Source: Fen-183 sp036385755
GTDB lineage: Bacteria > Acidobacteriota > Thermoanaerobaculia > UBA5066
Reading direction: 5' to 3'
Assembly: GCA_036385755.1 (NCBI GenBank)
Contig: DASVJU010000264.1
Coordinates: 1 to 50,783, forward strand
DNA length: 50,783 nt
In this document: piece after piece, positions 8,398-16,260 of the stretch
Layout: every line of letters begins with the position of its first letter
How positions within the stretch are numbered: position 1 is the stretch's first letter
Translations under genes and position numbers: made by a program
Notes under the pieces: model-generated
The model's database searches: none
The model's input: the letters and a program-made list of their open reading frames with translations, nothing else
What the model was told of the DNA's origin: nothing

Positions 8398-10089
8398 TCA
8401 CGTGCCCGCGGCCGGCCCGGGCGCCGCAGATGCCGCCGAGGGCGCCGAGGCCGCGCCGCCTTCCGCGGCGAGCGGGAGCCGGATCGTCATCGTCGTGCCC
8501 TGCCCGGGCTGGCTCACGACCCGCATCGAGCCGCCGTGCTTCTCCACGATGCCGTAAACGACGGAGAGCCCGAGCCCGGTGCCTTTCTCCTTCGTCGTGA
8601 AGAACGGGTCGAAGATTTTCGAAAGGAGCTCGGGGGGGATCCCGGAGCCCGTGTCGACCACGCTGATGTCGACCTCGCGGCTGCCGGAGTAGAAGTGGGA
8701 GGTGAGCGTCAGCGTGCCGCCTGAGGGCATCGCGTCGCACGCGTTGAGCAGGATGTTCATGAACGCCTGCCGGAGCTGCCCGAAGTCAGCGTTCACGGCG
8801 CCCGTTCCCTCGAGCTCTTTCACGACGGTGATGTTCTGAATCTGCATCTTGTGCGCCGCGAGCGAGAGCGCCTCCTCGAGCGCGCGCATGGGGTCGAAGA
8901 CTTTCAGCTCCAGCGGCCTGACCCGCGCGAACTCGAGGAGGTTCCGGACGATGACGGTGCAGCGCTCGGACTCCCTCCTGATGAGCGACAGGTTCTTGAG
9001 ACACGCCGCGCGCGTCGCGTCGTCCGGCGGCCCGGTCTCCAGCATCCGCGTCATGAGCCGCGCGAACGTGAGGATCCCCGCGAGGGGATTGTTGATCTCG
9101 TGCGCGATGGACGCCGAGAGCTGGCCCAGCGAGGCCAGCTTCTCGCTGCGGGCGAGGACCTCGTGGGCGCTTCTCAGCGCCGCCGTGCGGTCCTCCACCT
9201 GGCGTTCGAGATCGTTCGTGAGGTGCTCGAGGTCGCGGCGCGTAAGGGCGAGCGACGCGTTCATCTCGTTGAACGAGTTCGCCAGGATTCCGAGCTCGTC
9301 CGACGAGCGGACGGCGAGTGTCGCCGACAGGTCGCCGTGACCGACGCGCTGTGTGGCCTCCACGAGCTCTTTCACGGGACGAAAGACGATGCGGCGCGCC
9401 ACGGCACTGACGAGCGCGGCGAGGACGATCACGGCGGCGAGCGCGCCGCCCGCCAGGCGCAGGGACTGGGTGTGCAGGCTCGCGTCGATCTCCTTCAGCG
9501 AGATGCCGATGTCGACGACGCCGAGGACGTGCTTTTCGGGCGGGTGAGCGTGGCAGGCGGCCGTCGAGCAGGCCGGCTCGTTGTAGATGGGCGTCACCAT
9601 GCCCAGCACGCGGTGGCCGTTCGAACGGAACAGGCGGCTGCGCGCGGACGTCGTGGGCGCCACGAGCGGCTGGCCCGCCGCGTGGCACGCCGTGCAGGCC
9701 TCGGCATCCTTGTCGACCGACGTGCCGATGTCCTTCGCGTTCGTCGAAAACATGACGCGGCCTTCCTTGTTCAGGACGCGGACCTTTTCGATGCCTTTGA
9801 GGCGGCCGATGCTCTCCATGATCCGGTAGGCGTCGTGCCGCTGGTCCTCGAGCATGAAATCCCGTGTGCTGCTCGCGATCGTGCTCGAGAACAGCGCGGC
9901 CCCGCGGACGACCTCGCCGATCGAATGCTCCCGCTGGGAGCGAATCGAAAAGAACGCAAACAGCGCGATCGTCGCGAGCGAGACCGCCGTCGCGGCGCCC
10001 GTCAGCTTGAATCCCAGATGCCTGTGGAACGGGATGCCGAACACGGCTTCCTCCGGCCTGAGCATCCGGCAACCCGGGGGACAGTCCAT
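8398..10089 (-). CDS. Sensor histidine kinase with heme-c-binding periplasmic domain
   Basis: The 563-residue protein has a transmembrane segment at about 30-48, a periplasmic domain (50-210), a second membrane segment (211-229), HAMP (about 230-285), a coiled coil, HisKA with phosphoacceptor H330 in SIAHEINNPLAGIL, and a HATPase domain with DTGSGIPPEL and GTGLGLSVVYGI. The periplasmic part has CTACH (132-136) and a CX4CH motif CSTAACH (174-180), so it probably carries covalent heme and senses redox state or a small ligand. The partner is the NtrC-type regulator of the same operon. The start is uncertain: ATG 10089 gives the longest form, and ATG 10065 (MLRPEEA) is also possible. Confidence 0.93.
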   Translation of the reverse strand: MDCPPGCRMLRPEEAVFGIPFHRHLGFKLTGAATAVSLATIALFAFFSIRSQREHSIGEVVRGAALFSSTIASSTRDFMLEDQRHDAYRIMESIGRLKGIEKVRVLNKEGRVMFSTNAKDIGTSVDKDAEACTACHAAGQPLVAPTTSARSRLFRSNGHRVLGMVTPIYNEPACSTAACHAHPPEKHVLGVVDIGISLKEIDASLHTQSLRLAGGALAAVIVLAALVSAVARRIVFRPVKELVEATQRVGHGDLSATLAVRSSDELGILANSFNEMNASLALTRRDLEHLTNDLERQVEDRTAALRSAHEVLARSEKLASLGQLSASIAHEINNPLAGILTFARLMTRMLETGPPDDATRAACLKNLSLIRRESERCTVIVRNLLEFARVRPLELKVFDPMRALEEALSLAAHKMQIQNITVVKELEGTGAVNADFGQLRQAFMNILLNACDAMPSGGTLTLTSHFYSGSREVDISVVDTGSGIPPELLSKIFDPFFTTKEKGTGLGLSVVYGIVEKHGGSMRVVSQPGQGTTMTIRLPLAAEGGAASAPSAASAAPGPAAGT

Positions 10090-10146
10090 CCCCCATTTGA
10101 ACTAGCCGCCGGCGGTCCGGAACCCGCTGCGGCCCGGTTTCGGGCG

Positions 10147-10509
10147 CTAGCCGTCGCTCTTGGAGATCAGAATCCAGGAGAGAAGCGTCGACACGACCGA
10201 AATGATGAGCGCGCCGAGGAATGCCGGAACGAATCCGTCGACGGTGAATTCGATGCCGAGCCCGCGCCCGAGCCAGGCCGCGAGCATGAGCATCAACGCG
10301 TTCACGACGAGCGTGAACAAACCCAGCGTCAGCAGTATGATCGGGCAGCTCACGAGCTTCAGGAAAGGACGCACGAACGCGTTCACCAGGCCAAAGACGA
10401 GCGCGAGCGCCAGGACCGAGCCGATCCCGCCCGCGTGAATTCCTGACACGAACGAAGCCGCGACCCAGAGAGCGGCGGCATTGATGAGAATGCGCAGGAT
10501 GATTTTCAT
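10147..10509 (-). CDS. YvlD / phage-holin superfamily IV membrane protein
   Basis: This is a 120-residue membrane protein with four hydrophobic segments and the family pattern VFGLVNAFVRPFLKLVSCPI followed by LGLFTLVVNALMLMLAAWL. Members (YvlD, Pfam phage_holin_4_2) are widespread in bacterial chromosomes; most are not phage genes and their function is poorly known. ATG 10509 follows GAGG by about 8 bases; the longer form adds seven residues without benefit. It is divergent from the zinc-ribbon gene at 10566, and nothing phage-like is nearby. Confidence 0.85.
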   Translation of the reverse strand: MKIILRILINAAALWVAASFVSGIHAGGIGSVLALALVFGLVNAFVRPFLKLVSCPIILLTLGLFTLVVNALMLMLAAWLGRGLGIEFTVDGFVPAFLGALIISVVSTLLSWILISKSDG

Positions 10510-10565
10510 GTCGCGAACCTCGGCAAGCATTCTAGTTTGAGGAGGGGAGGCGGAAAAAGGACAAG

Positions 10566-10997
10566 ATGACCGAACAGAAGTACCGCCAGCGCGGATACAA
10601 GGACGCGGAAAGATCCGGAAGCGGAAGCGCCTTCGGGCCTTCGGGCCCCCCCCGCGGCGAGAGAATCGGTCCCAGGGGCCGCGGCGCCGATCGCAATCGG
10701 GCCGAGGTCTTCCGGTGCAAGACCTGCAACGAGAAGAACGACCCCGAGGTCGGTCCCGAATCCGTCTGCAGGAAGTGCGGTGCCGCGCTTCACGCGTGCG
10801 CGCAGTGCCGGTTCTTCGACGGCGCCGCGCCCATGCAGTGCCGGCAGGAGATTCCCGCGCTCATCCCCGCGAAGTCGAAGGCGAACGCCTGTACGTTTTA
10901 CGCGCCCACGGTGTCGCTCGATCTCACCGGCGCGAAGGCCGGGGGCTCGCCGGACGGCGCGCGTTCGGCGTTCGACCAGCTCTTCGGAAAGCGCTGA
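10566..10997 (+). CDS. Zinc-ribbon protein of unknown function
   Basis: The 143-residue soluble protein has an N-terminal basic, Gly/Arg-rich stretch (1-47) that looks disordered, then paired Cys motifs FRCKTCNEK, VCRKCGAA, ACAQCRFF and a later QCRQE and NACTFY. Two zinc ribbons are likely. I recognise no specific function; similar short zinc-ribbon proteins may bind nucleic acid or ribosomes. AAAAAGGA precedes the ATG. The next gene starts 12 bases after its stop, so the two may be co-transcribed. Confidence 0.7.
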   Translation: MTEQKYRQRGYKDAERSGSGSAFGPSGPPRGERIGPRGRGADRNRAEVFRCKTCNEKNDPEVGPESVCRKCGAALHACAQCRFFDGAAPMQCRQEIPALIPAKSKANACTFYAPTVSLDLTGAKAGGSPDGARSAFDQLFGKR

Positions 10998-11009
10998 TCT
11001 CGACGGAGC

Positions 11010-12593
11010 GTGAGCGCCCTCCCGAAACGCACCCGCCGCGAGCTCGCCGTAACGCTCGCCGCCGGTCTTCCGGCCCTCCTCGCGCTCCACGCGCTCTCCT
11101 TCGGGCGTGTTCCCACGGGCCTCGAGGGCGGGCCCGCCGTCGAAGCGCTCCGCGGGGTCCACCTGATCGTCCGGAGGCGGTTCGAGGTGATGTCTTTCGC
11201 GATCGGAACCTCCGCCGAGACGCTCTGGCTCTACGTGATGGGGGCGAGCGTCGAGCTCTTCGGGCCCCGCTGGAGCTCCGTCGTCCTCCCGTCGGTCGTG
11301 GCCGCGGCGGCGGTCGTCGCGCTCACGGTCTTCGCGGCCCGCCGTCTCGATCCGGACACTCCGCCCGCGATCCCGTTCCTCCTCTCCGCGGGCTCTGTCT
11401 GGCTCTTCCACTACGGGCAGGTCGGCCTTCGCGCGATCTCGGCGCCGCTCTTTTTCGTCCTCGCGATCCTCCTCGTCCACGCGGGCGAGGCTGCCGGGGG
11501 CTCGAAGCGCATCCGGTTCGCCGCCGGGTTCGTCCTGGGCCTTTCCGTCTACGCCTACAGTTCCTGCCGCGTCCTCGCGCCGGCCTGGCTTCTCTGGGCG
11601 GTCGCCGGTGAGCTCCGTAAGCCGCGCGCGGAACGGAGATACCGGGCGGCGCTCGGCCCGACGCTTCTCGGAATCGCCGTCGCCTCGATCCCGAACTTCC
11701 TCTTCTTTCTCCGCGAGCCCGGCGAGTTCCTCTTCCGGGGCTATTACGTCTACCGCGGCGGCTGGGTCTGGAAGGTCGTGAACGTCTTCTGGACCGCGCT
11801 CCTGCCGTTCCACCATCCGCGCTTCTACACGGTGTGGCTCGGGCCGGGGCACAACTTCGACGCGACGGCCGTCTCCCTCACGAGCGCGGGCGTCCACCCC
11901 GTGGACCCCGTCACGGCGGCCGCGTTCGCGTGCGGGTTGGTCCTCGCCTTCCGAGCCCGGCGGTCCGCCGGGCTCTCGTATCTCCTCTGGACACTCGGGA
12001 CGGGAACGCTCCTCCTCGGGATCTCCGGCCCCAGCCTCACGCGGCTCCTCCTCCTCCAACCCGCGCTCGTGATCCTCGCGTCCCTCGCGCTCGGCCGGGC
12101 CTGGCGCCAGGCCCCGCGCGCGCGGTTCGCGCTCGCGGCCGCGCTCCTCGTGCCGGGCGCGCTCGGATTCGCGGAATATGCGTGGAGGTTCGGGCCGTCC
12201 CCGGACGCGCAGAGCGATTACCTCGCTCCGGCGAACGCGATGAGCGCGCGCGCGCGCGATCTCGCGGACCAGGACCCCGCGCTGCGCGTGCTGCTCGTGA
12301 CGCGAAAGGGCCGGGACATCGCGAAGTTCTACAACTACCGTCACATCGAGAGAATCTGGCTCGTGGAGGGCCTCCCGGTCAAGCCGTCGGCCGTGGCCGA
12401 CGCGCTTCTCCGCTTCCGGCCCGGCGTCGTCCTCGTCGAGCGCGGGGACGCATTCCGGGAGGTCGCCGCGTCGCTCGGCGCGCCGGGAGGAGAAGGTCTG
12501 TTCGCGGAGATCCGTCTTCCGGCAGAGGGAGACGACACGCCCGCGCCGGAGCGCGGCAACATCCGCCGCCTCTGGAACGAGATCCGCCGCTAG
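11010..12593 (+). CDS. GT39-like polytopic membrane protein (glycosyltransferase-like)
   Basis: The 527-residue protein has about 10-12 hydrophobic segments followed by a soluble C-terminal domain (about 400-527). The early loop RRRFEVMSFAIGTSAETLWLYVMG and the overall layout resemble the Dolichyl-P-Man:protein mannosyltransferase-like (GT39/PMT_2) superfamily, which transfers sugars from lipid carriers across the membrane. A clean acidic catalytic motif was not confirmed. GTG 11010 has GGAG just upstream. It ends in a CTAG shared with the stop of the convergent gene, which encodes a similar protein. Confidence 0.75.
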   Translation: MSALPKRTRRELAVTLAAGLPALLALHALSFGRVPTGLEGGPAVEALRGVHLIVRRRFEVMSFAIGTSAETLWLYVMGASVELFGPRWSSVVLPSVVAAAAVVALTVFAARRLDPDTPPAIPFLLSAGSVWLFHYGQVGLRAISAPLFFVLAILLVHAGEAAGGSKRIRFAAGFVLGLSVYAYSSCRVLAPAWLLWAVAGELRKPRAERRYRAALGPTLLGIAVASIPNFLFFLREPGEFLFRGYYVYRGGWVWKVVNVFWTALLPFHHPRFYTVWLGPGHNFDATAVSLTSAGVHPVDPVTAAAFACGLVLAFRARRSAGLSYLLWTLGTGTLLLGISGPSLTRLLLLQPALVILASLALGRAWRQAPRARFALAAALLVPGALGFAEYAWRFGPSPDAQSDYLAPANAMSARARDLADQDPALRVLLVTRKGRDIAKFYNYRHIERIWLVEGLPVKPSAVADALLRFRPGVVLVERGDAFREVAASLGAPGGEGLFAEIRLPAEGDDTPAPERGNIRRLWNEIRR

Positions 12594-14434
12594 GGGCGCG
12601 GCCCCGGCGGCGCAACGCGCGTAAGGACGAGGAGAGGGTCGGACTCGTTGGGCGCGACGCCCCTCCCGACGCGAAAGCCCGCGCGGGACAGGAGCCCCAG
12701 AGATTCCCTCCGCGCAACGAAAGTGAAGGGGCGCTCCGGAGGAGATGCAGCCAGCGCGGCCGCGCTAAGGCGCGCGGCCGCGACCATGGGAACGCGCGCG
12801 CTCGTCGGCCCGTACAGGGCGTCGAAGACGAACGCGAAGCGCAGGGCAGCAGGCTCGAGAACGAGGTCGCCCGGTCCGAGATTCCTCACGAGGCGTGCAG
12901 CCGACGTCTCGGTGACGCAAAAGTGCTCGAGCACGGCCGGATGGCCGGGCCACGTCGAGACGAACGGCCGGGTCTCGAGCACGAGTACGGCCGCGGCGAA
13001 TCCCGCAGCGACGGCGCCGGGGCGGACCGGAAAGCGCCGCGCGAGCGCGCTGGCCCAGGTCGCGAGGACGCCGGCGGCCGCGACGAGCGCAGCGGGGACG
13101 AAGACGCATGTCCGGATCGTGTTCGGCGCGCCTCCGGGGTTCGAGAAGACGCCGGCCGCGAGGCTCCCGGCCGCGAGCGCCAGGAGCGCGACGTCCGCCC
13201 GTGTGCGCCGCGCAGCCGCCCGGGCGAACCCGGCGAGCGCGACGATTCCAAACAGCGGGTGGAGCGCCGCGCGCCCCGGCACGCCGTCACGCGGGTTCGG
13301 ATCCGGCGTCCAGACGAGGACGCCTGCGTAGTCCAGCCCGTTCAGCACGACGTCCGCCGGCACCGCCAGCGGGCCCTTCACGTGGGCGCCGTACGCGCCC
13401 GAGACGCGCGATCCGGCGGGCACGTCGCGAATGCGGCCCCCGATGTTCGCCGGGTTCCTCAGGTAGCCCATTCCGAAGGGCAGGAACGCGAGCCCCGCCG
13501 CGAGCCACCCCGCAAAGACGAGCCGCCGCGTCTCCTCCTCGCGGAGGAGCGCGAGCGAGAAGACGCCCAGCCCCGCCGCGACCGCCCACGACGAGGAGTG
13601 CGTGTGGAGCGAGAGACCGATGCAGGCGCCCCCGAGGAGCGCGAAGGAGACGCGCCGCGTCCTCAGGGCCGCGAGCGTCGCCGCCGCCGCGCAGAACGCG
13701 AGGGGAATGAGCGCGGCGGCCGTGTAGCCCCAGCGCGAGAACACGAGAGGCCAGAGCCCGAGAGCGACGAGGGAGGTTGCGAGGCCGGCGGCGAGGCCGC
13801 CCGAGACCTCCCACGCGAACCACGCCGCGGCCGGAATCGCGAGCGCACCCGGCACTGCGGACAGCGCGCCGAAGCCCGCCTCGGCGCGGCCGAAAACCCG
13901 GAAGACGGCGTCGTAGAAATGCAGGTAGACATACGACACGAGCTCGCGGTTCCCGGCGCCCGCCGGGTCGTCGTGGAGAGGCGCGCCTCCGATCCACGGC
14001 AGCCCCTCCGGCTTCAGGAGAAGGGCGCGCGCCTCGAACGGCGGATCGAACCACAGCCCCGGCGGAATCATCTCCGGCCAAAGGAAGCGCAGGGCGATCC
14101 CGACTCCGGCCGCCACGAGGGCGACGGCGAGGATTCCGCGCGTCGCCGCGGCCGGGGGCGTGCGCTCGAGACGCGCCGTCCGGCCCACGAGCGCGGCGAA
14201 CGCCGCGGCTGCAAGAAGCGAAAGCGCGATGTCCTTGACCCAGAGAAACGCGATGTAAGGCCACGTCTCGCCCGTGACGTAGAAAAGGACCTCCCACCGG
14301 TCCTCACGTGCCAGGAAAAGGAAGGTCTCGAAAAAGACGAGGATCGCGAAGGCGAGCTCGACAGGCGTGAGGCCAATCCGTCCGGGCCAGGACCGTGAGC
14401 GACGGACGGGAAACCCGAGAAGCGCCCGGACCAT
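12590..14434 (-). CDS. GT39-like polytopic membrane protein, larger paralogue
   Basis: The 614-residue protein has many hydrophobic segments and a soluble C-terminal domain. The first loop, with FYVTGETWPY and later NRELVSYVYLHFYDAVFRVFG, and the SLHTHSSSWAV segment are like those of PMT_2-type glycosyltransferases. It resembles the convergent protein at 11010-12593 in general layout, including the tail with LAASPPERPFTFVARRE. The stop overlaps the stop of that gene by four bases, leaving no terminator space. A role in cell-surface glycan or protein glycosylation is family-based inference; the substrate is unknown. Confidence 0.72.
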   Translation of the reverse strand: MVRALLGFPVRRSRSWPGRIGLTPVELAFAILVFFETFLFLAREDRWEVLFYVTGETWPYIAFLWVKDIALSLLAAAAFAALVGRTARLERTPPAAATRGILAVALVAAGVGIALRFLWPEMIPPGLWFDPPFEARALLLKPEGLPWIGGAPLHDDPAGAGNRELVSYVYLHFYDAVFRVFGRAEAGFGALSAVPGALAIPAAAWFAWEVSGGLAAGLATSLVALGLWPLVFSRWGYTAAALIPLAFCAAAATLAALRTRRVSFALLGGACIGLSLHTHSSSWAVAAGLGVFSLALLREEETRRLVFAGWLAAGLAFLPFGMGYLRNPANIGGRIRDVPAGSRVSGAYGAHVKGPLAVPADVVLNGLDYAGVLVWTPDPNPRDGVPGRAALHPLFGIVALAGFARAAARRTRADVALLALAAGSLAAGVFSNPGGAPNTIRTCVFVPAALVAAAGVLATWASALARRFPVRPGAVAAGFAAAVLVLETRPFVSTWPGHPAVLEHFCVTETSAARLVRNLGPGDLVLEPAALRFAFVFDALYGPTSARVPMVAAARLSAAALAASPPERPFTFVARRESLGLLSRAGFRVGRGVAPNESDPLLVLTRVAPPGPRP

Positions 14435-14522
14435 GTGTGCAATCAGTCTCTCACGCGCACGGCGCCGGCTCCTGGGTCCGTGAGAAGCGAACCTCCGGCA
14501 CCCCCCGTCCTTGCGATCGCTT

Positions 14523-14528
14523 TACTAT
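14523..14528 (+). promoter_or_regulatory. -10-like box TACTAT, 6 bases before ATG 14535
   Basis: TACTAT is followed by gcctcg and then ATG. No ribosome binding site is visible before the gene. The TANNNT-N6-start arrangement recurs at four other places in this window and suggests a leaderless transcript. Confidence 0.45.
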
Positions 14529-14534
14529 GCCTCG

Positions 14535-16181
14535 ATGCTGCTGCGCCGCGCGGGCACGTATGGTCTTCTTCTGGCGGCGAGCTTGTTGGCCTGTTCCCGG
14601 ATCCTCGTCCTCCCCGGCTGGCCGGATAACCACGACGGCCTTGCCTGCTTTCAGAGGGTCGAGATCTTCCGGCGTGCCGTGGCGGAAGGAAACCTCCTTC
14701 CTCTCTGGACGCCCTTCGCCGAAAACGGCTACGGCTCGCCGTTCCCCTTCTTCTACCACCGCCTCTTCAATACGCTCGCGGGCGCCGTCGCGCTCGCCAC
14801 GGGCTCCTCCTATACGGCCGTCAAGATCGTGATTCCGCTTCTCCTCTTCCTGGGAGCGCTCGGAATGCGCCGGGCGCTTCTCGCCATGGGGCTCGGCCCG
14901 TTCCACGCGGTGTGCGGGGCCCTGCTCCTCGTTTTCTCGAACTATGCCTACACGGACTGGTATGTGAGAGGAGCGTTCGCGGAGTTCGCGGCCTTCATGC
15001 TCGTCCCCTGGCTCACGCTGGCGGCGCTCGGCGTCGTGCAGGGAAAGCCTCGCGCGGGATGGGGGCTCGGCGCCGTCCTTTCCCTGATCTTCTTCGCGCA
15101 CTCGATCATCTTCGTCTTCGCTTCCGCGCTCGTCTTCGTCGCCTTCCTCGGAGCGCTCGTTCTCTCGAGGGACTGGCGGCGGGCGCTCCTCAACCTCGGA
15201 CAGGCGGCCCTCGTCGTCATCCCCGTGACGGGGCCGTTTCTCCTCGGGATGTGGCTCTTCGGCAAGGACCTCGATCTCGACCGCTTCCGGGCGGGAATGT
15301 TCAGCGTCTTCCGGAACTTCGCGCCTCTCGAGGAGTATCTCTACGACCGTTTCGGGGCCTGGACATCGAGCACGGTCGGTTATTCCGTGGAGATCGGGCG
15401 CGGCTTCAACACGCTTTCCCTCGTCTCCTTCGCCGCGGTCGCGGCGGGCCTCGCCCGCCGTCGTCTCTCGGCGGTCCGCCTCCGCGAGATGCGTCCGGCC
15501 TGGTTTCTCGTCATCGGGTCGGCTGTCTTCTATTTTTTCTTTCAGCTGCCTCTCTCGGCGCCGCTCTACCGCCTCGCGCGTCCGCTCCAGTTCATCCAGT
15601 TTCCCTGGCGTCTCCTCGCCTTCTCGACGGCGGCTTCGATTTTCGTCCTGTGCCTTTCGCTCGATCTCCTGGAAGTGAGCGCGCCCCGGTCGTCGGCCCA
15701 CTACCGCCTCCGCGCCGCGCTGCTCCTCGCCGTGCTCTTCCAGGTCTATTACGGCGTCGGAAGGCCTCCCACAGACCGGATCTTCCGCGTGAACGACATC
15801 GAGGCGAGCCTCACGACGGAACGGCTCGCCGGCACGGTGCACAGCAAGGAGTTTCGCCCGCGCGGTGTCTCGCTCCCGCCGCCGCGGCCCTTTCTCGAGG
15901 CGGCGGGCTGCGTCGTGGAGAGCGCGTCCCCCGCGGCAGCGCTCCACGGCATCGTCGACGTTCCAGAGCTCCGGCTGATCGTGACGGCGGCGCCCGGCGG
16001 TACGCTCACGATCAATCAGTTCGCGAATCCTTTCCTCGCCGTGAGCGCGGGAGGAGGGGGCCGTGTCGGGACGACGGCCTGGGCCGCGATCCTCGTCCAG
16101 CCGGCGCCCGGCCGGAGCGAGATCGTCCTCAGGCGCCGCGGCCTCCTCGCGGCTCTCAGGGACAAACTGTTCAGGGGCTGA
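14535..16181 (+). CDS. Large polytopic membrane protein (YfhO / 6-pyruvoyl-type glycosyltransferase-like)
   Basis: The 548-residue protein has about 11 hydrophobic segments and a soluble C-terminal beta-rich domain (about 440-548). The opening loop PGWPDNHDGLACFQRVEIFRR, then LPLWTPFAENGYGSPFPFFY, is the typical first periplasmic loop of large membrane glycosyltransferase-like proteins such as YfhO. The exact reaction is unknown. ATG 14535 is preferred over an upstream TTG (14511): neither has a ribosome site, but the ATG starts the first hydrophobic helix and lies 6 bases after TACTAT. It is divergent from the paralogous GT39-like gene at 14434. Confidence 0.72.
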   Translation: MLLRRAGTYGLLLAASLLACSRILVLPGWPDNHDGLACFQRVEIFRRAVAEGNLLPLWTPFAENGYGSPFPFFYHRLFNTLAGAVALATGSSYTAVKIVIPLLLFLGALGMRRALLAMGLGPFHAVCGALLLVFSNYAYTDWYVRGAFAEFAAFMLVPWLTLAALGVVQGKPRAGWGLGAVLSLIFFAHSIIFVFASALVFVAFLGALVLSRDWRRALLNLGQAALVVIPVTGPFLLGMWLFGKDLDLDRFRAGMFSVFRNFAPLEEYLYDRFGAWTSSTVGYSVEIGRGFNTLSLVSFAAVAAGLARRRLSAVRLREMRPAWFLVIGSAVFYFFFQLPLSAPLYRLARPLQFIQFPWRLLAFSTAASIFVLCLSLDLLEVSAPRSSAHYRLRAALLLAVLFQVYYGVGRPPTDRIFRVNDIEASLTTERLAGTVHSKEFRPRGVSLPPPRPFLEAAGCVVESASPAAALHGIVDVPELRLIVTAAPGGTLTINQFANPFLAVSAGGGGRVGTTAWAAILVQPAPGRSEIVLRRRGLLAALRDKLFRG

Positions 16182-16223
16182 CGGTTACGTCTCGCACGCG
16201 CGAGCCACTGGGCGCGGAGGGGT

Positions 16224-16255
16224 ATCAGGGGAACCCGGCCGCGGGTTCCCCTGAT
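16224..16255. terminator. 14-bp palindromic hairpin between convergent genes
   Basis: ATCAGGGGAACCCG pairs perfectly with CGGGTTCCCCTGAT around a 4-nt GCCG loop. It lies between the stop of the membrane protein (16181) and the stop of nrdJ (16261), where it can end both transcripts. There is no T-run. The core GGGAACCC/GGGTTCCC recurs at 24711-24743 and 48834-48858. Confidence 0.75.
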
Positions 16256-16260
16256 TCACG

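Noticed and set aside
8016..8600. Plus-strand and alternative minus-strand frames over the archaemetzincin gene
   Set aside because: Only the frame 7817-8401 carries the full zinc-protease signature and couples to both neighbours.
8851..10446. Plus-strand 531-residue frame
   Set aside because: Antisense to the sensor kinase; composition (Arg, Glu, Asp, His heavy) is typical of a shadow frame in GC-rich DNA.
10147..10509. Prophage remnant (holin-like gene)
   Set aside because: The YvlD-like family is chromosomal in most bacteria and no other phage gene is near.
14451..15947. Minus-strand 498-residue frame
   Set aside because: Charged shadow of the polytopic membrane protein on the plus strand, which has hydrophobic helices and a first-loop motif.
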